The translations under genes and the position numbers were made by a program. A stretch of DNA of 64,000 bases from Nocardiopsis mwathae (lineage in GTDB: Bacteria; Actinomycetota; Actinomycetes; Streptosporangiales; Streptosporangiaceae). Under the pieces are notes generated by a model. That model was not told the origin of the DNA. It saw only the letters and a program-made list of their open reading frames with translations, and made no database searches. Of the stretch, positions 17,587-25,788 are shown piece by piece. The stretch spans positions 744,001 through 808,000 of the forward strand of contig NZ_JACHDS010000001.1 in the NCBI RefSeq assembly GCF_014201195.1, read 5' to 3'. The first letter of the stretch is position 1; the number at the start of each line of letters is the position of its first letter.

Positions 17587-17801
17587 TCCCATCCCGGCTC
17601 ACGGCTGGATCTTTGGTTGGGGGCGCCGACGCGTCGCTGACGGCCACCTTCGGCGACGCCAATCTGCACCGCCTGCGCGACAACATCCCGCTCTGAGCAC
17701 AGGCCTGCCGCGACGACCGGCTGCGCTGGGGATCTTCCACACACGTCGCACCTGACCACGGTCGCTGCGCGGGGCCGCCGCCCCTGGTCGTCTCCTGCGG
17801 T

Positions 17802-18290
17802 TCAGGGGCGTGAGCGGGGACGCTCGCGCCCGTGGGGGATGGGGACGGGGGCGGTGCCCTCGACGATGCGGTTCAACACCGAGCCGGTGCCCTCCATCGT
17901 CAGCGTCACCACGTCGCGCGGTTCGCGGGGCGGCGGAGACTGGTCGCCGGTGCGGCCCCAGGACTCGGCTGGGCAGCCTCCGTTCCCGCAGGTGCTCGAA
18001 CCCAGCACATCGCCCTTCCGTAGGAGGGTCCCCCCCCGGGAGGCGTAGGCGGCCATCTCCTCGAAGGTCCACGACATGTTGGACAGCAGATCAGTGCTCA
18101 CCACCTCGCCGTTCACCTCCGCGGTCAACGCCAGGCGCAGGAAACCGTCCCCGTCCCGCCGCGGTTCCAACTCGTCGGCCGTGACCAGCCACGGCCCGAA
18201 AGTGGAGGCGGCGTCCTTGTCTTTGCACAGGCTTAGGTCGACCTGCATCTCGCCGGACTCCAAATTCCGTCGGCAGTGTGTGTGATTATA
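17802..18290 (-). pseudogene. Fumarylacetoacetate-hydrolase-fold protein, 5'-truncated
   Basis: Only the C-terminal half of an FAH-family metal-dependent hydrolase remains: GEMQVDLSLCKDKDAASTF, GPWLVTADELE, LTAEVNGEVVS, STCGNGGCPAESWGR and GTGSVLNRIVEG. Family members are about 280-310 aa; about 150 aa are present. Coding similarity seems to start near 18285 (RRNLESGEMQ), and no N-terminal part lies upstream. An IS1380-type element begins about 170 nt further right. The gene was probably cut during insertion or rearrangement here. The C-terminal PREPRDVVTLTMEG part is intact. Confidence 0.75.
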
Positions 18291-18517
18291 GCTTACAGCC
18301 GGAAACGGGTTCGCCCTTTATCTGGCTGATAACCCCCTCAAACAGAAGGTATAGGGAATCTTGAAACAGGTAGTGGCGTGCTCCCCTCATCGCAGCGTCT
18401 GTGTGACATGCACGCGCTGAGCAGCAGGGAGCCCGCTATGACTGGCAGCCCTCCCCCTAGCTTGTTGTTAACCCTGCTTATTCAGAGGAATTGGACTCTT
18501 TACCCCGTTAACAGCAC

Positions 18518-18587
18518 GAAAGGTGCTCTGAACTGCAAGGATTCGAGTGTCGAGTCCGTATCCACAGCAGAATCAGGAGCACCTTTC
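18518..18587 (+). promoter_or_regulatory. Hairpin that would sequester the transposase ribosome site
   Basis: GAAAGGTGCTCTGA (18518-18531) is complementary to TCAGGAGCACCTTTC (18573-18587), 14 pairs with one bulge. The 3' arm contains the AGGAG that precedes the GTG start at 18590. A transcript entering from outside would fold and hide the ribosome site. One starting between the arms would not. IS10 and other elements use this device to avoid activation by read-through transcription. Confidence 0.5.
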
Positions 18588-18589
18588 TG

Positions 18590-20017
18590 GTGGGCGAGCC
18601 TACACGCTGGGACCGCGGCCTGTCCGTCACAACCGACGGAAAACACCTGGTCGGCCACGCCGGAGCGCTGCTGCTGCGCAAGCTCGCCGACCGCACCGGC
18701 CTGACCGCCACCCTCACCGCCGCACTGCCCACCAGCACCGCCCGTTCCTGGCGGCAGCGCGCCCACGTCCTCGTCCACCTCGCCGTGGCGATCGCGCTGG
18801 GAGCCCGAAGCCTGCTGGAGGCCGAACGCCTCCACCTCCACCACCGCCACCTGTTCGCAACCCCGGCTTCTGACTCCACCCTGCACCGCACGCTGGATGC
18901 CCTCGACGAGAAGACCATGGCGGCCATCAACAAGGCACGCAGGCACGTCCGCCGCCACGTGTGGAGCCTGCTGCGCCTGCGGCCGGGAGGCTTCCCCGAC
19001 CTCGAAGCGGCCGGGCGCGATCTCAAGGGGCGGATCGCCGTCGACCTGGACGCCACCGTCATCACCAGCGCCTCCAAGAAGCAAGGGGCCGAGCCGACGT
19101 TCAAAGGCACCTTCGGATTCCACCCTCTGGCCGCCTGGTGCGCCAACACCGGCGAGTGCCTGGCCATGGAGCTGCGGCCGGGCAACGCCGGGGCGAACAC
19201 GGTCGCCGACCGCATCCGCGTGCTGGCCGCCGCCCTGGACCAGATCCCCGGATCATCGGCGGCCAAGCTGCTCATCAGGGCGGACGGTGCGGGGGCCACC
19301 CACGGCCTGCTGGAGCACCTGGAGGCGCTCACCACCACCCGCCGCACCGTGCGCTACACCGCGGGCTGGAAGATCACCGGTGAGGACGGGGCCGCGATCG
19401 CCCGCCTGCCCGAGGACGCATGGGAGACCTCGCTTACACAGGCGGGCAACCTGCAGGAGGGCTATGAAGTGGCCGAGCAGACCGGGCTCAACACCCGGCA
19501 GGGATGGCCGCAGGGGCTGCGGCTGATCGTGCGCCGCGTCCGCCCCTCCAGGAGGCACAAGAAGAACCTGACCGCCTTCGAACGCACAACCGGGTGGCGC
19601 TACTCGGTCACCGCGACCAATATCGGGCGGATGCGGGGGATCGCCGGGTCCCACCAGGTGCAGTTCCTCGACGCTTTGCACCGGAACCATGCCGGGGTCG
19701 AGGACCGGGTACGCACGAACAAGGCGATGGGCCTGCACCGGCTTCCCTCGGCGTTCTGGCAGGTGAACCGCGGCTGGGTGCTCGCCGCGAACATCGCCTG
19801 CGACCTGGACGCCTGGCCGCGCCTGCTCACCCTGCACGACCACGACGACCTCGCCGGGGCAGAGCCGCAGACCATGCGGTTTCGCCTCTACCACCTGCCC
19901 GCCCGGCTGGCCCGCCACGCCCGCCGCCGGATTCTGCGGTTGGATCGCACCTGGCCCTGGGCGGAGGTGTTCGCCACCTGCTGGCGCAGACTCAGCGGCC
20001 TGCCCGCCGCCGGCTGA
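18590..20017 (+). CDS. IS1380-family DDE transposase
   Basis: This 475-aa protein catalyses transposition of its element. The family region is LDATVITSASKKQGAEPTF followed by FGFHPLAAWCANTGECLAME and RPGNAGANTVADRI, with the first catalytic Asp in VDLDAT and the second in LIRADGAGAT. It starts at GTG 18590 behind AGGAG inside a hairpin arm. Length and frame are intact, so the element may be active. It lies between a truncated FAH gene and a broken VapC gene. Confidence 0.93.
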   Translation: MGEPTRWDRGLSVTTDGKHLVGHAGALLLRKLADRTGLTATLTAALPTSTARSWRQRAHVLVHLAVAIALGARSLLEAERLHLHHRHLFATPASDSTLHRTLDALDEKTMAAINKARRHVRRHVWSLLRLRPGGFPDLEAAGRDLKGRIAVDLDATVITSASKKQGAEPTFKGTFGFHPLAAWCANTGECLAMELRPGNAGANTVADRIRVLAAALDQIPGSSAAKLLIRADGAGATHGLLEHLEALTTTRRTVRYTAGWKITGEDGAAIARLPEDAWETSLTQAGNLQEGYEVAEQTGLNTRQGWPQGLRLIVRRVRPSRRHKKNLTAFERTTGWRYSVTATNIGRMRGIAGSHQVQFLDALHRNHAGVEDRVRTNKAMGLHRLPSAFWQVNRGWVLAANIACDLDAWPRLLTLHDHDDLAGAEPQTMRFRLYHLPARLARHARRRILRLDRTWPWAEVFATCWRRLSGLPAAG

Positions 20018-20189
20018 CGGCGGGCCCGACCCCGATGAGAAGCAGGGAGGAGGAGAACGCCGGCACTCCGGGCGTGTGGAACCCGGCGCACCCCGCGGCG
20101 TCACGCGACGGCCCGTCCTCCATCGGCCGGGGACATAACGGGCGAAGTGCCGGGTCGATCAACGGCCTCACCCCGCTGAAAAATCGAGG

Positions 20190-20588
20190 CTAGGACACGA
20201 CGTCGATTTCGCAGCGTGTGGTGTTCGCGCGCTGGATCCGGGAATCCGACGTGAGAAGCGGGGCGTCGAGCCACTCGGCGAGAGCGACGTAGTGAGCGTC
20301 ATAGACCGAAAGGTTCGACGAGAGTTCGCGGACGCGTTGCACGAACGGAGCCGCCTCGTAGCGGTGGATGGAATGAGCGTGGTAGTCGCTTATCGCGTCG
20401 TCCAGGGCCTGAGTGTTGATCTTCGGGTGTCGTCCGCGTGCCATTCCCAGGAGCACCGAGGTGATCTCATAGTCCTAGAGGTAGGGGGCCGCGATCGTGT
20501 CGGACGCGATGTGCTGCCGTACGCGTTTGCCTCGTTGGCCGGTGTCGGACAGTCCGTGTACCAGCGCTGAGCAGTCGATGACGATCAA
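20190..20588 (-). pseudogene. vapC: VapC-type PIN-domain toxin with an in-frame amber codon
   Basis: Read from the TTG at 20588, the protein begins IVIDCSALVHGLSDTG with the first PIN-domain acidic residue. It continues to TIAAPYL, then meets TAG at 20477-20475, and resumes in the same frame as DYEITSVLLGMARGRHPKI through LSVYDAHYVALAEWLDAPLL and TSDSRI. Without the TAG it would be a complete 132-aa VapC ribonuclease. The start overlaps the antitoxin stop (TTGA). Translation from the internal GTG at 20456 would give only the C-terminal two thirds, without the first active-site Asp, so toxin activity is probably lost. The adjacent IS supplies a cause for the region's decay. Confidence 0.8.
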
Positions 20589-20815
20589 CGCGATGACCGC
20601 ATCTCGTCGATGACGTCGGTTACGTCCTGTGCGGATAGTTCGATGGATGCGTGCTGCTCCATGCGCTGCGCTATCTCGGCGTTGGTCGGGACGGATGCGT
20701 CCTTTTCAACGAGTTCGAGAAGGTACGATTGCAGGCTTTTTCCGGATTTTGCCGCTCGGATCTTGAGGGTTCGCAGTGCGGATTCCGGGACTCGTCTGAT
20801 CGTTACATCAGGCAT
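20585..20815 (-). CDS. vapB: VapB/FitA-like ribbon-helix-helix antitoxin
   Basis: This 76-aa protein starts MPDVTIRRVPESALRTLKIR, a ribbon-helix-helix DNA-binding module of the FitA/VapB type, followed by AAKSGKSLQSYLLELV. The C-terminal tail would bind the toxin and block its active site, and the N-terminal dimer would autorepress the operon. The stop overlaps the toxin start by 3 nt, the usual antitoxin-first arrangement. Since the partner toxin carries an amber codon, the antitoxin may now be an orphan. Confidence 0.85.
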   Translation of the reverse strand: MPDVTIRRVPESALRTLKIRAAKSGKSLQSYLLELVEKDASVPTNAEIAQRMEQHASIELSAQDVTDVIDEMRSSR

Positions 20816-20866
20816 GCCATCAATCTAGCGTCAGTGGTGACGATTCGTCAGCATGGTTGACGTCCT

Positions 20867-20886
20867 CCCTGGCCTGAAAGCCGGGG
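20867..20886. repeat. IS200/IS605-like end hairpin (relic)
   Basis: The segment GTTGACGTCCTCCCTGGCCT (from 20856) followed by a GAAAGCCGGGG hairpin resembles the terminal hairpin commonly seen at the right end of IS200/IS605-type elements and their TnpB genes. The stem is CCCTGGC/GCCGGGG with a six-base loop. No tnpA or tnpB lies nearby, so it would be a footprint or a stand-alone palindrome. Confidence 0.35.
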
Positions 20887-21021
20887 CACCCTCGCCCAGG
20901 AATCAGCGGGGGCCAGGTGTGCGGGGTTCCTGGTCCCCCGGGCGGTGGGGCGCTTGGCCGTGTGGGTGGGGGTGGGGGACCTGCTGGGAACAGGCGATCA
21001 GGCTGCGGTGTCGTACTGGAC

Positions 21022-21453
21022 ATGACCGATACACGATTCAGTCCACACGCGCTGCTCGCGGAGAGTCGGCTCGGTGTGCTTGCGACGATCAAGTCGGACG
21101 GCCGACCGCAGCTTTCTCCGGTCATGCCCTTCTATGACCGGGAGGCCGGTGTCATCTACGTTTCGATGACCGAGGGGCGGGCCAAGACGGTGAACCTGCG
21201 TCGGGATCCGCGGGTCGCGCTGGAGGTCACGAGCCCTGACGGCTGGGCGTGGGCCACCGCCGAGGGCATGGCGACACTCACCGGACCGGGAACCGATCCC
21301 CAGGGCCCTGAGGTCCAGGCGCTGGTGGACTACTACCGGAAGGCCGCCGGGGAGCACCCGGACTGGGAGGAGTACCGGTCGGTGATGGTGTCCGAACGTC
21401 GGGTGCTGATGACGATGTCGGTCGACCACGTGTACGGCGAGAAGCTCAGCTGA
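21022..21453 (+). CDS. PPOX-class (split-barrel) flavin/F420-dependent enzyme
   Basis: This 143-aa protein has the pyridoxamine-phosphate-oxidase-like split barrel: LLAESRLGVLATIKSDGRPQ, LSPVMPFYD, IYVSMTEGRAKTVNLRRDPR and VALEVTSPDGW. The short actinobacterial members of this group mostly bind F420 or heme and reduce small molecules; the ligand cannot be decided by eye. The ATG at 21022 is preceded by the weak site CTGGAC. It is monocistronic, with two strong hairpins downstream (21499-21518 and 21547-21580). Confidence 0.88.
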   Translation: MTDTRFSPHALLAESRLGVLATIKSDGRPQLSPVMPFYDREAGVIYVSMTEGRAKTVNLRRDPRVALEVTSPDGWAWATAEGMATLTGPGTDPQGPEVQALVDYYRKAAGEHPDWEEYRSVMVSERRVLMTMSVDHVYGEKLS

Positions 21454-21498
21454 TCGAGCTTCGACGGCACGTCGTGCGCCCGGGGCCGCGCTGGCGGC

Positions 21499-21580
21499 CC
21501 TGCGGTGGCCACCGCAGGTGCGGACACGATCTCCGTGGTCCACGATGAACGGCGCCCGCGACTTTCGCCGGGCGCCGTTC
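21499..21580 (+). terminator. Two consecutive hairpins after the PPOX gene
   Basis: The first hairpin is the 20-nt palindrome CCTGCGGTGGCCACCGCAGG (21499-21518). The second is GAACGGCGCCCG, a 10-nt loop and CGGGCGCCGTTC (21547-21558 and 21569-21580), a perfect 12-bp stem. No T-run follows, which is common for actinobacterial terminators. The rest of the gap up to 21883 holds nothing I recognise. Confidence 0.55.
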
Positions 21581-21883
21581 GTTCGCACGGACTTCTCGGG
21601 ACTCCGACGGCCGGCCGAAGTGCTGGTTCATGCCCTGATGAGAAGTATCTTCCCTAATCTCGAATTCCCGCATTCTTCGCGGCGTTCGGCGCGGATCCCT
21701 TTCTGTCTCTCGCGGTCGATCTTCCTATTCCATGGATTGCCTCGGTGATCGCGTATACATTGGACACCGCTGGAAAGTGGATGGAGGATCACCGCGAGGA
21801 GACGCGTTGACCCGTCGAGATCATTTCCGAGCCGGTCCGCCGTGCGGTCGTCGTGGCCGCCGAGCTCGGGGTGTGGGGGCGTG

Positions 21884-22405
21884 ATGCTCGACGTCGACGA
21901 GTCCCCGCCCGGCCACGACATCGCGTATGTGGTGCTGCGGCTTCGGGACCGCTATCGCCGCCGCGCCAACCGAGGGGTGGTGCTGTTCCGGGCGTCCGGC
22001 GCCCTGCTGATCACCGTCGGCGGCCTCATGCCGGTCCTGGCCATGGCCGACTACCCGTTCAAGACGGCGACCCTGTCCGTCGCGGGCGTCCTGATGTCGC
22101 TGTCCGCGAGTCTGCACACCTTCTTCCGCTGGGACCGACAGTGGCAGATACTTCGCAGTGCCCAGTTCAGGCTGGAGGACGCGTATTTGGAATGGTCGCT
22201 GCGGACCGCGGCGCTGGCCGATCTTCCCGAGGAAGAGAAGCGCCGCAAGAACCTCGACGCCGATCGGCACCTGTTGGACAGGTACAAGTCGATCAGGGAG
22301 GGGGAGTCCAAGCAGTTCTTCACCCTGCTCCACTTCCCGAGCACGTCCGGCACCCAGCCGGACAGCGGGGACAACGGGCGCGGAGGGCCGGATCGGCCGA
22401 CGTAG
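21884..22405 (+). CDS. DUF4231/SLATT-like two-helix membrane protein
   Basis: This protein is about 173 aa. A basic N-terminal segment (RLRDRYRRRANRG) leads into two hydrophobic helices, VVLFRASGALLITVGGLMPV and TATLSVAGVLMSLSASLHTF. A soluble part with FRWDRQWQILRSAQFRLEDA and YLEWSLRTAALADLP follows. This matches the layout of DUF4231, a SLATT-type family proposed to form membrane effectors in nucleotide-signalled immunity. No SMODS/CD-NTase or SLOG gene is nearby, so a defence role is only a family-level inference. The start may be ATG 21884 or GTG 21881. A GGCCGCCGGCGGCC palindrome follows the stop. Confidence 0.7.
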   Translation: MLDVDESPPGHDIAYVVLRLRDRYRRRANRGVVLFRASGALLITVGGLMPVLAMADYPFKTATLSVAGVLMSLSASLHTFFRWDRQWQILRSAQFRLEDAYLEWSLRTAALADLPEEEKRRKNLDADRHLLDRYKSIREGESKQFFTLLHFPSTSGTQPDSGDNGRGGPDRPT

Positions 22406-22543
22406 GCCGCCGGCGGCCGAAACAGCGGGACCCGCCTACGCCGCAGTGCCACGCCCTTCCCGGCCCACCCCCGCCCCGACCTGCCCGGAAGGGAGGACCG
22501 CGGTCGGGCCGGGAGAGCACGCCCACCGGGTAGGGTCACCGCT

Positions 22544-23542
22544 ATGGAGATCCACCACCTGCGGTACTTCGTCGCGGTCGCGGAGAGGCTCAGCTTCTCC
22601 CGGGCGGCAGAGGATCTCCACATGGCGGTCTCACCGCTGAGCCGGAGCGTCCGCGATCTTGAGCGGGATCTCGATCAGCGCCTGTTCGACCGGGACTCCC
22701 ACCACGTCGAGCTGACCGCGGCCGGGACCGCGCTGCTGCCGATGGCCAAGGACGTCCTCGCACGGTTCGACGACATCCCCTGGCAGATGCGGCGCATCCT
22801 GGGCGCCGCGCGCCTCACCGCCTACATCGGTATCCCGCCGGGCCTGCACCGGCGGATCCGGGACCGCCTGGTCGAACTGGAACGCGGCCGCCTCGGCCGG
22901 TACGACATCAAACGGTGGCCGGGGCATAGCCGCGCCCTGCTGAGCGCTGTGCAGCGCGGCGACATCGCGCTCGCGCTGGTGCACCTGCCCGCGCACGCCG
23001 AGGGTGTCGAGGTGGCCGAGGTGATGCGGGAGCCCCTCGGGGCGGTCCTGCCGGCCGCCGAGTTCGCCGGGCGTACGTCGGTCGCGCTGCGCGAGCTCAC
23101 CGGGCACACCTACGTCAGCACCGGATCGGACATGCTGCCGGTCTACTTCGACCAGATCCGGGTCCGCTTGGAGGCGGCCGGGATCACCCGCGGCATCGTC
23201 CTGGACTCGGCGGACTACAGCGGGGTGTCGGAGTTCGTCGCCAACGGCTCGGCGTTCTCCATTTCCATGATCGATCCGATGAGTGAAATGCGCCGGTACC
23301 GGGGCGAGGGCACCGTCGTCCTCCCCTTCGAGGATTTCTCCCCGGTCCTGACGACGGGGCTCGCCTGGCGCACCGACCGCGCCGCCGCCGGCCGCGAACT
23401 GCACGACCTCGTCGCCGCCGCGCGCGCGATCCTGGCCGACCCCGACCCGGCAACGACGTCAGGCACCGACACCGCCCCCGCCCCCGGTCCAGACTCCACC
23501 CCCGGTCCCGACACCGGCAGCGGCACCCCGGCCGAAGCGTAG
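22544..23542 (+). CDS. LysR-family transcriptional regulator
   Basis: This 332-aa protein has a classic N-terminal winged helix (MEIHHLRYFVAVAERLSFSR, AAEDLHMAVSPLSRSVRDLE, QRLFDRDSHHVELTAAG) and an inducer-binding domain (residues about 90-295). The C-terminal tail after about 300 is low-complexity Pro/Thr/Asp. It lies upstream of and co-directional with the acyl-CoA catabolism operon that starts at 23726, from which a strong terminator (23591-23615) separates it. It is a reasonable candidate to regulate that operon. Confidence 0.92.
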   Translation: MEIHHLRYFVAVAERLSFSRAAEDLHMAVSPLSRSVRDLERDLDQRLFDRDSHHVELTAAGTALLPMAKDVLARFDDIPWQMRRILGAARLTAYIGIPPGLHRRIRDRLVELERGRLGRYDIKRWPGHSRALLSAVQRGDIALALVHLPAHAEGVEVAEVMREPLGAVLPAAEFAGRTSVALRELTGHTYVSTGSDMLPVYFDQIRVRLEAAGITRGIVLDSADYSGVSEFVANGSAFSISMIDPMSEMRRYRGEGTVVLPFEDFSPVLTTGLAWRTDRAAAGRELHDLVAAARAILADPDPATTSGTDTAPAPGPDSTPGPDTGSGTPAEA

Positions 23543-23590
23543 GTCCGCGGACCGGGCCGCAGCCCCGCTCCAGAGCCCGCACCGACACTG

Positions 23591-23622
23591 CGGCGTGACC
23601 TTTGCGGTCACGCCGTTGTTCT
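23591..23622 (+). terminator. Rho-independent-like terminator after the LysR gene
   Basis: CGGCGTGACC (23591-23600), loop TTTGC, GGTCACGCCG (23606-23615) form a perfect 10-bp stem followed by TTGTTCTC. It separates the regulator from the acyl-CoA operon. Confidence 0.65.
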
Positions 23623-23725
23623 CCCATCGGTTCCACCGACCGCACTTTCCTCCCCTCCGGGGGGCCTAGCGTCGTTCTATGGAGCGAAAAACCGCTCGAA
23701 CCACCTTTTCCACCGGGGGATGAAT

Positions 23726-25003
23726 ATGGATTCCGATGGCATTTCCGAACCCCGATCCCAGCACGCAGCGGGGCCGCTGAGCGGAATACGCGTCATCGAC
23801 ATGGCGACCGTGGTGATGGGCCCCTACGCCGCGCAGATCCTCGGCGACCTCGGTGCGGACGTCATCAAGATCGAGTCGCCCAACGACTCGGTCCGCACCG
23901 GTACCGTCCACCGCACGCCGGGCATGACCCCGCTCAACCTCAACGTCAACCGCAACAAGCGCAGCGTCTCGCTCAACCTCAAGGACGCCGAGGAGCGCGA
24001 CCGCGCCCTGGAACTCATCGGCACCGCCGACATCCTGATCACCAACATGCGCATCGGGGCGCTGCGCCGCCTGGGCATGGACCACGCGAGCCTCGCCGCG
24101 GCCTTCCCCGGCCTGGTCTACGTGCACGCGCAGGGCTTCCGCCCCGACTCCGACCGCGCCGACCTCGCCGCCTACGACGAAACCGTCCAGGCCGCCTCGG
24201 GCCTGATCGACCTGGCCAACCGGGCCGGCGACCTGCGGACCCCGGCCGTGCTGCCCAGCATCCTGGCCGACAAGGTCAGCGCGCTGACCATCGTCTACTC
24301 CGCCCTCGCGGCCCTGGTGCACCAGCGGGCCACCGGCCGCGGCCAGCTCGTGGAGATCCCGATGGCCGACACCATGCTCGCCTTCAACCTCGTCGAGCAC
24401 CTACAGGGGCACACCTTCGAGCCGCCGCTCGGCCCCACCGGCTTCACCCTGTCCATGAACAAGGGCCACCGCGCCCGACCGACCCGCGACGGCATGGCGA
24501 TGATCATGCCCTACACACCCGCGAACTACCGCGCCGTCTTCACCGCGGCCGGCCGCCCCGATCTGGCCGAGGACCCCCGCGTCAACGGCCCCTTCATCGA
24601 CTCCCGGCGCCATGGCGAGGAACTGGCCGACCTGCTGGACGACGCCACCCCGGCACTGACGACCGCCGAGTGGATCACGGTCTGCTCCGAGCACAGCGTC
24701 CCCGTCGGACCGGTCCTCGAACTGGAGAAGGCCACGGAGGACCGCTACGTCCGCGAAGGCGGGCTGCTGGACGTCGCCGAGCACCCCACCGAGGGCGCCT
24801 ACCGCGTCATCGGCATCCCCACGGCCTTCTCGGCGACCCCGCCCTCGGTGCGGCGACACGCGCCCCGACCCGGTCAGCACACCGCGGAGGTCCTGGCGGA
24901 GCTGGCGGCCGACGACATCGCGCCGACGGCGGGCGGCGACGCGCCGCGAGAACCGCGGCCGCACACGGTATCGGAAGCGGAGACCAAGGAGGTCGTGCGA
25001 TGA
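23726..25003 (+). CDS. CaiB/BaiF-type (class III) CoA-transferase
   Basis: This protein of about 425 aa transfers CoA between carboxylic acids. Family features: GPLSGIRVIDMATVVMGPYA, AAQILGDLGADVIKIESPND, LNLNVNRNKRSVSLNLKD and RATGRGQLVEIPMADTML, with the catalytic Asp expected at or near the GADVIKIE/NRNKRS region. The ATG at 23726 is preferred over 23720 because GGGGGA ends at 23720 and leaves a normal spacing. It is the first gene of a five-gene acyl-CoA operon, so it probably activates the pathway's starting acid. Its stop overlaps the next start (ATGA). The substrate is not readable from sequence. Confidence 0.9.
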   Translation: MDSDGISEPRSQHAAGPLSGIRVIDMATVVMGPYAAQILGDLGADVIKIESPNDSVRTGTVHRTPGMTPLNLNVNRNKRSVSLNLKDAEERDRALELIGTADILITNMRIGALRRLGMDHASLAAAFPGLVYVHAQGFRPDSDRADLAAYDETVQAASGLIDLANRAGDLRTPAVLPSILADKVSALTIVYSALAALVHQRATGRGQLVEIPMADTMLAFNLVEHLQGHTFEPPLGPTGFTLSMNKGHRARPTRDGMAMIMPYTPANYRAVFTAAGRPDLAEDPRVNGPFIDSRRHGEELADLLDDATPALTTAEWITVCSEHSVPVGPVLELEKATEDRYVREGGLLDVAEHPTEGAYRVIGIPTAFSATPPSVRRHAPRPGQHTAEVLAELAADDIAPTAGGDAPREPRPHTVSEAETKEVVR

Positions 25004-25788
25004 GTTCGTCCGCTCAACCAGCACCCGAAACCCCCGTCCGGACACACCGGACCGGCGGCGTCCTGGTCATCACCATCGACCGCCCGCACGCCCGCAACGC
25101 CATCGACGCCGAATGCGCGCGCGGACTGGCCGCCGCCTGCGAGCAGCTCGACGCCGACCCCGACCTGCGCGTGGGCGTGCTCACCGGCGCGGGCGGCGTG
25201 TTCAGCGCCGGAATGGACCTGAAGGCCGCCGCACGCGGCGAGTCGGCGGCGGTGCCCGGCCGCGGCTTCGCCGGAATCACCGAGGCCGCCATCGCCAAGC
25301 CGCTGGTCGCCGCCGTCGAAGGTCCCGCGTTCGGCGGCGGGTTCGAACTCGCCCTGGCCTGCGACCTGGTCGTCGCGGCCGAGGGCGCCCGGTTCGCGCT
25401 TCCGGAGGTCAGGCGCGGCCTGATCGCCGGGGGTGGCGGCGTGGTCCGGCTGCCCCGCCGCGTCCCGTACCACCTGGCCATGGAGCTGCTGCTGACCGGG
25501 CGCGCGGTCGACGCCGCCGAGGCACGCTCGCTCGGCCTGGTCAACCGGGTCGTGGCCGACGGGGAGGCGCTGAGTGCCGCCACCGGCCTGGCCGCGCAAG
25601 TGGCCGGCAACGCGCCGCTGGCGCTGGGGGCGGTGAAGCGGATGGTGGCCCTGTCCGGTGGGGTCCCGGAGGCGGACGCCTTCGCGGCGCAGCGCCAGGA
25701 GGTCCGTGCCCTGCTCGGCTCGGCCGACTTCGCCGAGGGCGCCCGCGCCTTCGCGGAGAAGCGTGAACCGGATTGGACGGGCCGATGA
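25000..25788 (+). CDS. Enoyl-CoA hydratase/isomerase (crotonase family)
   Basis: This 262-aa crotonase-fold protein has the DRPHARNAID entry, the oxyanion-hole segment GGVFSAGMDLKAAARGE and the second segment EGPAFGGGFELALACDLVVA. The expected catalytic glutamate region is FALPEVRRGLIAGGGGVVRL. The ATG at 25000 overlaps the CoA-transferase stop. It hydrates a 2-enoyl-CoA formed in this pathway. The closing sequence FAEKREPDWTGR is typical for the family. It overlaps the next gene by 4 nt (ATGA). Confidence 0.93.
   Translation: MSSSAQPAPETPVRTHRTGGVLVITIDRPHARNAIDAECARGLAAACEQLDADPDLRVGVLTGAGGVFSAGMDLKAAARGESAAVPGRGFAGITEAAIAKPLVAAVEGPAFGGGFELALACDLVVAAEGARFALPEVRRGLIAGGGGVVRLPRRVPYHLAMELLLTGRAVDAAEARSLGLVNRVVADGEALSAATGLAAQVAGNAPLALGAVKRMVALSGGVPEADAFAAQRQEVRALLGSADFAEGARAFAEKREPDWTGR

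Larger units (their letters stand above)
18461..20189 (+). mobile_element. IS1380-family insertion sequence (boundaries by eye)
   Basis: The element is defined by its transposase (18590-20017). CTAG occurs immediately outside both proposed ends (18457-18460 and 20190-20193), which would fit a 4-bp target duplication and gives a 1729-bp element, normal for IS1380. The terminal inverted repeats are not convincing by eye: the right end reads inwards as CCTCGATTTTTCAGCGGGG and the left end as CTTGTTGTTAACCCTG. The exact ends are therefore provisional. Confidence 0.5.

Noticed and set aside
17586-17696. Short coding-like tail GADASLTATFGDANLHRLRDN before a stop
   Set aside because: It might be a gene remnant but has no start, no ribosome site and no recognised family; not called as a gene.
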